Below are positions 25,955 through 35,437 of a stretch of DNA of 64,000 nt, in pieces. The notes under the pieces are model-generated. The model saw nothing but the letters and a program-made list of their open reading frames with translations. It had not been told where the DNA came from and made no database searches. Numbering within the stretch: position 1 is the stretch's first letter; every line of letters begins with the position of its first letter. The translations under genes and the position numbers were made by a program. This stretch comes from Fibrobacterota bacterium (GTDB taxonomy: Bacteria > Fibrobacterota > Chitinivibrionia > Chitinivibrionales > FEN-1185), in contig PLWQ01000026.1 in NCBI GenBank assembly GCA_003165595.1, positions 187,128 through 251,127 of the forward strand, in the 5' to 3' direction.

Positions 25955-28900
25955 CTAGCGCCTGGCGTTTTTCGCTTCTTCCTTGATTTCAGCATTATTC
26001 GGGTCGAGCTGCTGAGCCTTGTCGAGGTTTTGCAGGAAAAGTGCATTGTTCTTCTGCAACTTTGCCAGGTGCGCAAGTCCCAAATAGGCAAGCGCGTAGT
26101 TCGGGTCGGCGCGGAGCGCCCGCTCATAGAATGTCTTGGCCCACTGAATTTTGTCCTGCTGCAAATGAGCATCCGCGCGTTCGCAAAGCGCGGGCGCATA
26201 GTTGGGATTGATGTACGAGATTTCCTTATAGGTCTCGATCGCAGGATCGAGCTTCTTCTGGGCGCGCAACGCGCGGGCCAGTATCATGAGCGCTTCGATA
26301 TTCTCCGGATCGGTTGCCTTGATGTCTTCTATCGCATCCTGCGCCTCTTTGAATTTCCCGTCGTCGTAGAGGCTTTGCGCGTACGACAAGAGAATCTTGT
26401 TGTCGCGCTTGATGGCGATAAGCTGTTTCATTTCTTCCAGGGCCTTCTTGTTCTGGTCGGTCTTCTTGTACAAATCGACGAGCTGGAGCCTGATGTCGGT
26501 GTCGTCCGCCTTGAGGGCTTTTGCCTTTACAAGCACATCTATGGCATCCTTCGGGCGATTCGTTTTGATATAGCCCATGCCGAGAAGCGTCATGATTTCG
26601 GGATCTTTCGGCGACAGTGTGTTTGCCATTTCCAGGTATACCATTGCGTCGGTTATCGACCCGCTCTTCATGAGCAATGTGCCGAGCCGCTTATTGGCTT
26701 CAAGGTTCTGCGGGTCCAGGGTGATGAGTTTCTTGTATGCATCGAGTTCACCGCGCTCGTTGCCGAGTTTGTTGTATACCTGCGCCATCTCGATCCACAT
26801 GGCCGGAATCGTGTCGGCTATGGCGGACGCCTTCTTGAGCAGGGACGCCGACTTGGCGAGCGTGGTCTTGTCTTTGGCATAGAGAATGCCGAGACGAAGC
26901 ATGTTGCGATAATCACTCGGAAACATCGTTACGTTTTCCTCGTAGATCTTGCGCGCGCGAAGCGGATTCACTTTCTCCTGAAGAAAGCCCGCCTTGTACG
27001 CAACGTCGGGGTCTTTTGATCCCGGCAGCGAGGAGTAGGCGGTGTACATGTCGACGGCGCTCTGAATGTTGTTGTCTTTTTCATAGGATTCGGCAAGCAG
27101 CTTGAGGACTTTCTTGATCCCCGGCACGGTGGGCTTGCGCAGCCGCAGGCCTTCGTAAATCTCCTCGGCCTTCTTGGTGTTTCCGGTTTGGTAATAGCAT
27201 TCGCCGGCAGCCATGAGATAGTCGATATCGCCCGCGCCCTTCTCCTTGACAAGATCGAAGTACTTCACCGCGTCCTGCGGTTGTTTTTTCTGGTACAGCG
27301 CCATGCCCACGCCTTTTGCCACGTCCTGATCGGTGGGCACTTTCTCGAGGTACTTTTTGTACACGGATATGGCCTGGTCGTTTCGTCCGTCCTTGAGGTA
27401 CAGGTCGCCCAATTCCTTGTACTCATTTTCGGCCTTGGGGTTCATCATGATGACTTGTTCGAAGGTGATGATTGCTCCATTGCGGTCGCCCGTCTTCGCC
27501 TGGCATTCCGCGAGCGCGGAGAGCACATCCACGTTTTGCGGGTCCATCTGCATCGCCTTCTGATACATCTCCAGCGCCTTGCCGTTTTGATTGCTTTTCT
27601 GGTAAATCATGCCAAGGGTGGTGTAGGTGCCCACGTCGGCTTCGCCGGATCTGATGGCGCCGGACAGGACGTGAATCACTTCGTCCTGCTGGCCCTTGGC
27701 TATTACCAGTTCCGCATACCGTTTGTAAAACCCCTTGATGGCCGGATCGAGCTTGATTGCGGCGCGATACGCGGCGAGAGCGCCGTTCTGGTCTTTCAGC
27801 TCATAGAGGAGATCACCCAGGTTGCGCTGCGCCACCGCATCGGACGGATTGAGGCTGAGATACTTCCTGAGATACACGCTGGCGCCGCCTTTGTCCCCGC
27901 TTTTCTGGCACAGATCGTACAGATTCTTGAACACGTCCGCGTTCTGCGGGGCGAGCACCGACAGTTCTTTGTAGAGGTCGAACGCCTGTTTTGATTCCTT
28001 CTGGTCAAGTGCATACTTGGCGAGCCTGAGCCGTGAATCGACGTTCGACTTGTCCATGTCGACGATTTTCTTGTCGGCATAGGAGAGTTTCACCTGGTCC
28101 CCGGTCTGGTCGTAACATGTGGCAAGCTGCTTCCAGTATTCGAGTTCGAGCGGTTTTTTGCCCACCAGGAATTCGAGCTGTTCGCGGGCGCCGGCAAAGT
28201 TCTTGTCTTTGAGGTAGGCTTTGTACAGGATATTCCGGGAATCCATGAGGCTGGGATCCATTTTTACCGCCGATTCAGCCGCGTCGCGGGCCTTATCCCA
28301 TTGTCCGATGGAGGACGCGGCAATGGCGATGCCTTCGGCCGATTTCGCTCCGTGGTCGAGAAGGTAACATTTTTCGAAATACTTGAGCGCTTCCGAGTTC
28401 TTCTTTGCCTTGAGATTGTATTGCCCGAGCGTCATGTAGACTTTGGGATCGTTGGGATTAAGGGACATCATTTTTTCGTAGGTCGATTTGGCTTTGTCGC
28501 TCATTCCATTCTTCTCGTATAGATCGGCGAGCCGGGCTGTGGCCTCAATGTTGTTGGGATTTTGGGCAAGCGCTTTTTCCAGGCATAGGATCGCCTTGGG
28601 GCCGTTGCCGGATCCGTCGTAGGCATCCGCGAGAAGGAAGTTGACATTTTCAACTATTTTACCCTGAGGATCCGCGCTGGCGATAAACAGGAATTGGCTG
28701 AGCGCGGCTTCGTAGTTTTTCTTTTCCAGGTTGGCGTTGCCAATCTTGAGGCGCGCAATTATCGCCTCGGGCGAGGTTGACGTCCCGAATTTTTCTATTG
28801 CCATCTGGTAGGCACGGATCGAATTGTCGGCATTTTGAACCTTGTCGTTGGAAACGGCCCGGGCATACTGGTCCATGGCCGTCATTTCGGGCCGCGACGC

Positions 28901-29653
28901 GATTTTTTCGTACTCACTGGCTGCGGCAAGGAACTTTTCCTTTTTGTAATAGCATCGGGCGAGCGTGAGCCCGGCCTCGGTGAGGCCGGGATTCTTGGCA
29001 ATGGCCTCTTTCAGATAATTGATTGCGTCGTCGACGCGGTTCACTTCGAGGCACACTTTTCCGAGTTTGAAGGCCAAATCCGGGTCGGGCTGCGTGGCAT
29101 ACGATCTCTGGAGGAGCGGCAGCGCCTCGGCGTACTGTTTGTCGCTAAAGTAAATGTTCCCGAGTTCCCGGTTCGCTATCGCGTTTGACGAATCGGATTG
29201 GATCACCTTTTCCAGGGCCTTCTTTGCCTCGGGTGCCTTGTTGAGCTTGATACAGGCGCGGGCATATTCCCAGCTCGCCTCGGCGGTAAAATTGACCTCG
29301 AGCGCCTTCTGCGCCATCGACATCGCATTGTCGGCCTGATCGAGTTTGTTGTAAATCCTGGCCGCGCCGACCATCGATTCGTAGTCTTTGGGATTGAGGC
29401 GCCACGAGACCAAATAACAGGCGAGTGCTTTTTCGGGAAGGCCCAGCGCTTCGTTGGCCTTGCCGAGCTTCACCCAGATGTCGGCCGTTCGGGCCGGCGC
29501 GGGAATTTTGTCGTCGGCGTAATCGAGCGCCGCCTTGTAGCTTTTCTCGCTTATCATCTTGTCAAATGCGTCGTCTGCAAAGGAACGCGTGGCGAAGCCG
29601 AAAGCGACGAAGAGACCAACAACACAAAAAACGCCTGGAAGCCGATTCAACAT
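25955..29653 (-). CDS. Giant exported tetratricopeptide-repeat protein
   Basis: A 1232-residue protein with a signal peptide (MLNRLPGVFCVVGLFVAF, cleavage near SFA-DD) and then TPR units almost end to end, roughly 30 of them. Typical units have A-x-x-x-Y at helix A and P at the end, for example ALACYLVSWRLNPKDYES and AAYRAAIKLDPAIKGFYKRY. The start at 29653 follows AAGGAG with good spacing. No enzymatic domain is visible. It probably acts as a periplasmic scaffold for a cell-envelope machine. It leads an operon with rppH, an ECF sigma factor and its anti-sigma. Confidence 0.88.
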   Translation of the reverse strand: MLNRLPGVFCVVGLFVAFGFATRSFADDAFDKMISEKSYKAALDYADDKIPAPARTADIWVKLGKANEALGLPEKALACYLVSWRLNPKDYESMVGAARIYNKLDQADNAMSMAQKALEVNFTAEASWEYARACIKLNKAPEAKKALEKVIQSDSSNAIANRELGNIYFSDKQYAEALPLLQRSYATQPDPDLAFKLGKVCLEVNRVDDAINYLKEAIAKNPGLTEAGLTLARCYYKKEKFLAAASEYEKIASRPEMTAMDQYARAVSNDKVQNADNSIRAYQMAIEKFGTSTSPEAIIARLKIGNANLEKKNYEAALSQFLFIASADPQGKIVENVNFLLADAYDGSGNGPKAILCLEKALAQNPNNIEATARLADLYEKNGMSDKAKSTYEKMMSLNPNDPKVYMTLGQYNLKAKKNSEALKYFEKCYLLDHGAKSAEGIAIAASSIGQWDKARDAAESAVKMDPSLMDSRNILYKAYLKDKNFAGAREQLEFLVGKKPLELEYWKQLATCYDQTGDQVKLSYADKKIVDMDKSNVDSRLRLAKYALDQKESKQAFDLYKELSVLAPQNADVFKNLYDLCQKSGDKGGASVYLRKYLSLNPSDAVAQRNLGDLLYELKDQNGALAAYRAAIKLDPAIKGFYKRYAELVIAKGQQDEVIHVLSGAIRSGEADVGTYTTLGMIYQKSNQNGKALEMYQKAMQMDPQNVDVLSALAECQAKTGDRNGAIITFEQVIMMNPKAENEYKELGDLYLKDGRNDQAISVYKKYLEKVPTDQDVAKGVGMALYQKKQPQDAVKYFDLVKEKGAGDIDYLMAAGECYYQTGNTKKAEEIYEGLRLRKPTVPGIKKVLKLLAESYEKDNNIQSAVDMYTAYSSLPGSKDPDVAYKAGFLQEKVNPLRARKIYEENVTMFPSDYRNMLRLGILYAKDKTTLAKSASLLKKASAIADTIPAMWIEMAQVYNKLGNERGELDAYKKLITLDPQNLEANKRLGTLLMKSGSITDAMVYLEMANTLSPKDPEIMTLLGMGYIKTNRPKDAIDVLVKAKALKADDTDIRLQLVDLYKKTDQNKKALEEMKQLIAIKRDNKILLSYAQSLYDDGKFKEAQDAIEDIKATDPENIEALMILARALRAQKKLDPAIETYKEISYINPNYAPALCERADAHLQQDKIQWAKTFYERALRADPNYALAYLGLAHLAKLQKNNALFLQNLDKAQQLDPNNAEIKEEAKNARR

Positions 29654-29828
29654 ACCACACGCTCCTTTCAACGAGACCGCTTAAGTAAATCCGCAGATTT
29701 TTGTTTCAAGCTCACGAATTGGCAGAGAATAAATATATATGACGAAAGCGACACCTGGTAGGCAAAATCAACCACTGAGGCAGCTGCCTTGGGCATCGAA
29801 GGTTCAATCGCAGCCGGGAGGGTTCCGT

Positions 29829-30425
29829 CTACGCAGCGGGTTTGTGCACGAGGGTTCGGAAAAGATTCCAGTCGAACAAAGGACCGGGGTCGACCTTGAC
29901 GTCTTTCCTGAGCCCGAGGCGTACCGCGGTTTCGCCGGCAATGTCCTCGTGGCCAACGTAGTTGAACACTCGTCCGTGGCGCCGCTCAATATCGCGGCAG
30001 AGTCGTGCGCATGCCGAGTACTGCTCCTCGGTGAAACCGGATTGCGGCGTTGCAACGAGCTCAATGCCGATGGAGAAGGCATTTGCCATTGTTCTCTTGT
30101 CGGGCGGCGGCATGATGCTTCCGCCCGCGTGCCACGCCTTCTTGTCCTCCGGCACGAGTTGCAGAACGTGCCCCGTTCTCTCCACCAGATAATGGCTGCT
30201 GACCCCATAGGTGCAAAAGATGCCGAGGATAAGCGTCCTGGAAAACGGCCTCCGGGGCTCGACATTCCCGGCGCTTATGGAGTGAATTACAATGGTGTCG
30301 ACTGCGCACGGCGGACGGTCGTCCCACAGGTGTTCCTTGTTCTGGCCTCGGATGTGCTCGGAAAGACGGCCGTCGCCGGCCCGAGTGTTGTTGCTTATGT
30401 CAAGCAGGCACGGGGTAATCTTCAT
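29829..30425 (-). CDS. N-acetylmuramoyl-L-alanine amidase, AmpD/Amidase_2 type
   Basis: A 198-residue amidase. Zinc and fold motifs are VIHSIS (first His), SSHYLVERTGHVLQLVPE, AWHAGGS, SIGIELVA and GHEDIAGET with a later DPGPLFDW Asp/Pro element. The start MKITPCLLD at 30425 follows CCGGAG and lies 16 bases after the phosphatase gene, giving an operon. There is no signal peptide, so it probably cleaves imported muropeptides in the cytoplasm (wall recycling), unless exported by another route. Confidence 0.87.
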   Translation of the reverse strand: MKITPCLLDISNNTRAGDGRLSEHIRGQNKEHLWDDRPPCAVDTIVIHSISAGNVEPRRPFSRTLILGIFCTYGVSSHYLVERTGHVLQLVPEDKKAWHAGGSIMPPPDKRTMANAFSIGIELVATPQSGFTEEQYSACARLCRDIERRHGRVFNYVGHEDIAGETAVRLGLRKDVKVDPGPLFDWNLFRTLVHKPAA

Positions 30426-30441
30426 GCAGATAACGCTCCGG

Positions 30442-30915
30442 TTAGTACCCGAACTCGTTCCGCAACTGGGGAATGATGCGTTCCACATGGTCCGAAAGCG
30501 TCTTGAAGGCTTTCTGGTAATCCTTGAGCGTTCCGCCGACCGGATCTTTGACAATCGCCTTTCTCGAATCGTTTCTTTCGGGCCATGAACCGAGCATGAA
30601 AATCAAATCGTCCAGAAAAGGGTAAAACAGCTTGAGAAACTCTTTCTGAAACGGTTCCATCACGAGAATCAGGTCGGCCTGCTTTAGTTCTTCCGGCACA
30701 AGGGGACGGGACCGCTGCCTGGAAATGTCGATACCGCCGTCGGCGCAAACCTGGATTGCAAGTTCGGTGGGGGGGAGCTTGTCCATGCCGTGGACTCCCA
30801 TGGACGAAACGACCAATCCCTGGCCTACCTGTTGTGTCCACCGTGTCCGCATGATTCCTTCGGCCATCATGCTGCGGCACCTGTTGGCTGTGCAAACGAA
30901 AATGATCCTGATCAA
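30442..30915 (-). CDS. Low-molecular-weight protein tyrosine phosphatase family
   Basis: A 157-residue LMW-PTP. The P-loop CTANRCRS (C-x5-R-S) lies right at the N-terminus (IIFVCTANRCRSMMAEG). The general-acid loop corresponds to VKDPVGG. ISRQRSRPL and DLILVMEPFQKEF are family elements. It dephosphorylates tyrosine on proteins such as exopolysaccharide kinases, or acts as an arsenate-reductase relative; the P-loop sequence favours the phosphatase. Co-transcribed with the downstream amidase. Confidence 0.87.
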   Translation of the reverse strand: MIRIIFVCTANRCRSMMAEGIMRTRWTQQVGQGLVVSSMGVHGMDKLPPTELAIQVCADGGIDISRQRSRPLVPEELKQADLILVMEPFQKEFLKLFYPFLDDLIFMLGSWPERNDSRKAIVKDPVGGTLKDYQKAFKTLSDHVERIIPQLRNEFGY

Positions 30916-31024
30916 GATGTCTCTTTTGCAAATGTGTGCGCTTACCGATATCGGGAGTCTGAAAATATATTATTTTTTACCTCGCGGGAGTCTTGTCCTA
31001 TCCTTTTACCCAATAAGGAGCGGT

Positions 31025-31372
31025 ATGGCGCTTTCAAACGAAGAAAAGGCCCTCGTCGAAGAGGCTATGCAGGTATATCTCCAGCTCGTTGCCCGCCAGC
31101 TTCCCCAGGCCCAGGTCCAGCAGATCGCGCAGATCGCCAAGGGCATTCTGGAAAAACTCGATTCTGTCGGGAGCGGCGGCGGCGGAGCCAAAGGCAACAA
31201 GCCCGGCGGCATCACCGACGAGTGGTATAAGAAGGTCTGTCAAAAATGCGACAAGCTCTCCGCCACGGGCTGCACCGACAAGGTGACGGTGAAGTTCCCG
31301 GGCAAGTGCGACCCCATTTTGAAATATGAGAACGAAAAGCGAGGGGTCAAGGGGAGAGAGAAAGAGTTTTAG
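31025..31372 (+). CDS. Small hypothetical protein with four-cysteine C-terminus
   Basis: A 115-residue soluble protein. The ATG at 31025 follows AAGGAG with short spacing. The N-terminal 45 residues are predicted helical (SNEEKALVEEAMQVYLQLV). A Gly-rich linker (GSGGGGAKGN) comes next, then a C-terminal Cys pattern C-x2-C-x7-C-x10-C (VCQKC, TGC, GKC) that could bind a metal. I do not recognise a characterised family. It is transcribed divergently from the phosphatase-amidase pair, with 109 bases between. Confidence 0.7.
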   Translation: MALSNEEKALVEEAMQVYLQLVARQLPQAQVQQIAQIAKGILEKLDSVGSGGGGAKGNKPGGITDEWYKKVCQKCDKLSATGCTDKVTVKFPGKCDPILKYENEKRGVKGREKEF

Positions 31373-31477
31373 GACGGAGCCGATCCTAATTGCAGGCGGG
31401 CTCGGTCCGATGCCACCCGCCGGGGAACCGAAACTCCCGTCGGTCGCATCCGCCAGGCTGCGGCCGTGTTCGTTTGC

Positions 31478-32758
31478 TCAAGCAACCGTCACGAGCACGT
31501 AGTTTTTCTTGCCTTTTTGCACTAGGATGTGCTTCCCATTAAGCAAGCAATCGGCGTTCACCGTGTAGTCCGGATCCGGGACCTTTGCCTTGTTGACCGA
31601 TACGCCGCCGTTCTGGATGAGCCGCTTGGCCTCGCCCTTGGATGGCAGCATCCCGGTTTTCTGCGTCATGAAATCCACGATATTAATGCCTGCGTCAAGT
31701 TCGGCGCGGACGATGGTGGCCTGCGGAACTCCTTCGAACATGCCGAGCAAATCGGTTTCCGACAGCTTCCTGAGCGAATCTGCCGTGCCCTCGCCGAACA
31801 GGATCGCCGACGCCTCGACAGCAGCCGCCCAGTCCGTTTGCGAGTGCACGCGAACGGTGATGTCCCTGGCAAGCGCCTTTTGCAGGGGACGCAGGTGCGG
31901 CGCCGCGTCGTGCTCAGCGCAGATCGCGGCGATTTCTTCTTGTGACAAGAGCGTGAATATCTTGATGAACCGGCGGGCGTCGTCGTCGGTGCTGTTGAGC
32001 CAAAACTGGTAGAAGCGGTACGGCGACGTGAGCGCCGGATCGAGCCAGACTTTCTCGCCGGCCGCCGATTTGCCGAATTTGGTTCCGTCGGCCTTGGTGA
32101 GAAGGGGACAGGTGAGGGCAAACGCCTCGCCGCCCGCTTTGCGCCGCACCAGTTCGCATCCGGCCGTAATGTTTCCCCATTGGTCCGATCCGCCCATCTG
32201 CAAAACGCAATTCTTGTTCTTATACAGCCAGTAAAAATCATACGCCTGCAGGAGTTGGTAGGAGAACTCGGTAAACGAAAGCCCGGTTTCCAGCCGCGAC
32301 TGAACCGAGTCTTTTGCCATCATGTAGTTGACGGTGAGGTGCTTGCCGGCGTCGCGGAGAAAATCAAGGAACGAAACGCCTTTGAACCAGTCGAAGTTGT
32401 TGACGATTTCGGCTTTGTTGCCGCTCGTGCCGAAGTCGAGAAACCTGGCAAGCTGTTTCTTGAAGCATTCGAGGTTGTATTGGATTTCGTCAACCGACAG
32501 CAGGTTGCGCTCTTCCGATTTTCCCGACGGGTCGCCGATCATACCCGTAGCCCCGCCGACCAGCGCCAGCGGTTTGTGGCCCGCTCGCTGGAACTGCACC
32601 AGCAGCATGATCGCCACGAGGTTCCCTATCTGAAGCGACGAGGCCGTGGGGTCGAACCCGACATAGCCGCACACGCCTTGACCACGGAGTTTTTCCTCGG
32701 TGCCGGGCATGATGTCGTGGATCATGCCCCGCCAGGTGAGTTCTTCGATGAAGTTCAT
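31478..32758 (-). CDS. tyrS: Tyrosyl-tRNA synthetase
   Basis: A 426-residue class I synthetase, TyrRS bacterial type. The HIGH-like element is [16 protein letters not shown]; the tyrosine site is GGSDQWGN; the KMSKS-like element is KFGKS within [16 protein letters not shown]-terminal S4 RNA-binding domain (about 355-426) holds [20 protein letters not shown]. Length and order are normal. Confidence 0.96.
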   Translation of the reverse strand: MNFIEELTWRGMIHDIMPGTEEKLRGQGVCGYVGFDPTASSLQIGNLVAIMLLVQFQRAGHKPLALVGGATGMIGDPSGKSEERNLLSVDEIQYNLECFKKQLARFLDFGTSGNKAEIVNNFDWFKGVSFLDFLRDAGKHLTVNYMMAKDSVQSRLETGLSFTEFSYQLLQAYDFYWLYKNKNCVLQMGGSDQWGNITAGCELVRRKAGGEAFALTCPLLTKADGTKFGKSAAGEKVWLDPALTSPYRFYQFWLNSTDDDARRFIKIFTLLSQEEIAAICAEHDAAPHLRPLQKALARDITVRVHSQTDWAAAVEASAILFGEGTADSLRKLSETDLLGMFEGVPQATIVRAELDAGINIVDFMTQKTGMLPSKGEAKRLIQNGGVSVNKAKVPDPDYTVNADCLLNGKHILVQKGKKNYVLVTVA

Positions 32759-32973
32759 TTCCTGCTACCTCAAATTCCTTTTGTGGCTGTGCCTTTGGCG
32801 GTGGTCGTTTGCTCTTGGTTTCCTCTTGATCGGGTGCGGACGTTTGTGCCCCGATAAAATATAACCTGCGAACGAGAGGTCAAACGGTTTCCTTGTCATT
32901 AGTAAACACAGCGTAAGCAATTCCCTTGCGCGCAAATGACTTCCTTGATTTGTGCCGCAAGGGAACGGTGACG

Positions 32974-33882
32974 CTAAAACCAGTGCTTCCGTTTGGGCTT
33001 GCTTGCGGGTGCTGGCTTGGCAGGAATCGGCCGTTTCTGGACGGGTGCGACTGCGGCAGCGACCGCCGAGTCGGCAAACGAATCCCTGGGCGGGGCGAAT
33101 CCCGCGATGGCTGTGTAGCCGGAATCGTCGAGCATGTGCCTTTTGTAAAGATTGTTGGCGATCACCTCGACCCGCTTCTGGATAAAAACACTCTTGCCGT
33201 TGAGCGGTGACAGCCTGCTGGGCATTGCCAGCGTTGCGGCCAGCCGCGACGCTTCGCTCATGGAAAGCCGGAAGCACGACTTCTTGTAGTATGCCTGTGA
33301 TGCCGCTTCGCACCCGAAGATATTGTCTCCCCATTGCGCGTAATTGAGGTACAGTTCGAGGATCCTGTCTTTGCCGAGGTATTTCTCGAGGAGCAGGGTG
33401 TAACCCATTTCCTTCACTTTCCGCATGAAATTCCTGCTACTGTCGCAGAACAGATTCTTCGCGAGCTGCTGCGTGATGGTGCTTGCCCCGCGAACGATGC
33501 GGTTCCTGTCCTTGTTGTATTCGATGGCGGAAAGAATCGCCTCAATGTCGAACCCGGGATGAGTGTAAAAACCGTCGTCTTCAACGGCGATCACCGCATT
33601 TTGAAGAGAGCGCGATATCGAGTCCAGCTCCACGTATCGTTGATACAGGTTGTCCGGTTTCTTCTGAGCGCGCAAGGCTGCGCGGCATTGCTTCATGTAT
33701 TCCGATTCGACCGGATTGTGATCCATGAGATATTTCACATCCCTCACCGGCTTTGTCACGGCACAGAAACCCCAGATGAGGAGGGCGGTACCTGCAAGCG
33801 AAAATGCGACTGCGTAAACGAGAAATGCGGTCTTGAGAACGGCCCAAGCCAGCAACAAAATCTTGGATAATTGCCTTGTCAT
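32974..33882 (-). CDS. mtgA: Monofunctional biosynthetic peptidoglycan transglycosylase
   Basis: A 302-residue GT51 protein. One N-terminal transmembrane segment (about 15-40) anchors the catalytic domain in the periplasm. GT51 motifs are EDDGFYTHPGFD (catalytic Glu), GASTITQQLAKNL, RKVKEMGYTLLLEKYLGKDR and ILELYLNYAQWGDNIFGCEA. It polymerises lipid II into glycan strands. There is no transpeptidase domain. The C-terminal 40 residues form an Ala/Pro/Lys tail (KPAPASKPKRKHW) that is unusual for MtgA. The start MTRQLSK at 33882 is preferred because the longer frame lacks a membrane-compatible beginning. Confidence 0.92.
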   Translation of the reverse strand: MTRQLSKILLLAWAVLKTAFLVYAVAFSLAGTALLIWGFCAVTKPVRDVKYLMDHNPVESEYMKQCRAALRAQKKPDNLYQRYVELDSISRSLQNAVIAVEDDGFYTHPGFDIEAILSAIEYNKDRNRIVRGASTITQQLAKNLFCDSSRNFMRKVKEMGYTLLLEKYLGKDRILELYLNYAQWGDNIFGCEAASQAYYKKSCFRLSMSEASRLAATLAMPSRLSPLNGKSVFIQKRVEVIANNLYKRHMLDDSGYTAIAGFAPPRDSFADSAVAAAVAPVQKRPIPAKPAPASKPKRKHWF

Positions 33883-34046
33883 AATGATATACTTCCGATA
33901 TAAGCGGGCAGCACGGTTTTCGCGGCCGGTTCCGGGCTGCCGGGGAGTGACTAAAATAGTTGTTTCCCGCACGAGGCTAGAGAAATTCACTCGGCGCGAA
34001 GGACGAGGATGGAACAGAAACCGGTCAAAGACAAAGGAAGGTTCCC

Positions 34047-34499
34047 GTGCAGAATATTTCGTACGGAATAGTGAGCCTGTTTCTGATCTTGATGGCCGTA
34101 GCCACGTCGCTGGGTGCCGTTTTCCCGCTATCGCCTGTTATGGCCGGTATGTATCTGGTCGTTGTCCTGCTCGGCACCCTTTTGATACTCGTTTCGTATT
34201 GCTCAAAATGTCCGTGCCGCGATTCCGATTGCAGTCACGTGCTGCCGGGGAAACTCGCGTCGTTGCTTCCCAAGAGGAAGGAAGGCCCCTATTCCTTTGC
34301 CGACGTGCTTTTTACCGCGATGGGAATCGCGGCAATTCTTCTCATGCCGCAATTGTGGTTGATTCACAACATCCCGTCTCTCGTGCTGTTCTGGGGATTT
34401 ATTGCCGTCGCCGTCTTCATGATTGTCTTTCTTGTGTGCCCGGATTGCTCCAACAGGTTCTGTTTCCTGTGCGGAAAGAGGAACAAGACGCCCGCATAG
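34047..34499 (+). CDS. Small membrane protein with two cysteine clusters
   Basis: A 150-residue protein starting with GTG after AAGGAAGG. Four hydrophobic segments are evident (about 5-25, 32-52, 88-105, 112-130). A cysteine-rich loop after the second (YCSKCPCRDSDCSHVLPG) and another at the C-terminus (VCPDCSNRFCFLCGK) are separated by the third and fourth. With an even number of segments both clusters may be on the same face, possibly binding a metal cluster or zinc. Function unknown; similar short Cys-rich integral proteins occur in anaerobes. Divergent from mtgA. Confidence 0.65.
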   Translation: MQNISYGIVSLFLILMAVATSLGAVFPLSPVMAGMYLVVVLLGTLLILVSYCSKCPCRDSDCSHVLPGKLASLLPKRKEGPYSFADVLFTAMGIAAILLMPQLWLIHNIPSLVLFWGFIAVAVFMIVFLVCPDCSNRFCFLCGKRNKTPA

Positions 34500-34560
34500 A
34501 CCATAACGACCGTGCTCCACACTCTCGCCGAAACTCCTTGCGTTCCGCAACAATCCCTGT

Positions 34561-35289
34561 CTAGAAAAATCGCCCTTTGACAAGTGCGTGTCCCAGCGTA
34601 AAATACCACCCGGCGTCAATCATCGTGAAGATACCGATGCCGGCAAAGGCCCAGGTGGTGAGGTGCACGTTGAGGCGGCGGGCCTTTTCGTGAAGGGTGT
34701 CGGCGAGATCGTTTGTGCCCCGGCGGGCGATCAGATACACAACAAGAACCGCAATCATCGGCAGTGCATAGCCGATGTTGTACAGCAAAATGCATCCTGT
34801 AGCGTCGACCAGCCCGAGGTGAAGGGTGGTGTACTTTCCAAGCGCGACAAAATATGGAATTGACAAGGGAAATGACGTTGCCGATATGAAAAGGCCGATG
34901 AAAAGCGCCAGAGGCCAGTTCATCGACTGGAGCCTTCGCAGCACCATGTTCCGCGCCCGTCCCGGCCGGTAATTCCTTCTGCTGCGGAAATACCAGAAGC
35001 CGATGGCGGTCATGATTATGCCGGTAATGAGTTCCGACTGATAGTAGAGCGGGCCCGGAATGTCGGCCATAGAGGGGAAACACCGTGACAGGAAGATTCG
35101 CAATTTGTCAATTACCGGATATGCGGCGATCCCGCAGGCGATGTAGGCCGCGCTGAGACCGGCAAGAAAGGTGAGTGCGTTGCGCACCGGTTTGGCGGTC
35201 GTAAGGAGCAGGACAAAGATAATGATCTGCTGGGTGGTGGAAAGGCTGTCGAACAAAGACAGGGTAAGCGTAAGAACGATGGTGCTCAT
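34561..35289 (-). CDS. Polytopic membrane protein, LysE/GAP-like
   Basis: A 242-residue protein with about six hydrophobic segments. The first three (IVLTLTLSLFDSLSTTQQII, LTFLAGLSAAYIACGIAAY, ELITGIIMTAIGFWYF) and the last three resemble the two-times-three layout of the LysE/CcdA/GAP transporters. KPVRNALTFLAG is reminiscent of the GAP (Sap, SfLAP) family. There are few cysteines in the membrane, so CcdA-type electron transfer is unlikely. Substrate unknown. The start at 35289 avoids a weak upstream extension. Convergent with the small Cys-rich membrane protein gene. Confidence 0.6.
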   Translation of the reverse strand: MSTIVLTLTLSLFDSLSTTQQIIIFVLLLTTAKPVRNALTFLAGLSAAYIACGIAAYPVIDKLRIFLSRCFPSMADIPGPLYYQSELITGIIMTAIGFWYFRSRRNYRPGRARNMVLRRLQSMNWPLALFIGLFISATSFPLSIPYFVALGKYTTLHLGLVDATGCILLYNIGYALPMIAVLVVYLIARRGTNDLADTLHEKARRLNVHLTTWAFAGIGIFTMIDAGWYFTLGHALVKGRFF

Positions 35290-35437
35290 TGCAGGGAAAA
35301 TACGTGAAGCAAACAAGTCGAGGAGTGCTTCGCGTGAGCCGGCAGCGGATTATGCGTTCCCGCGAATTTCCGGAGGAGACAAATCGCCCCGCGCCAGACA
35401 AGGTCCTGCGCGCCGTTGAGTCTATCTGCGCCCGTCC

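Noticed and set aside
26030-27019. Plus-strand frame over the giant TPR gene
   Set aside because: Antisense to an unambiguous TPR array; hydrophobic/basic composition is a by-product of the codons.
30725-31024. Long N-terminal extension of the small four-Cys protein gene
   Set aside because: The extension runs antisense through the phosphatase gene and the divergent promoter; the ATG at 31025 has an AAGGAG site.
32765-33334. Minus-strand frame overlapping the mtgA 3' end
   Set aside because: It lies in another frame of the transglycosylase gene and has no recognisable protein.
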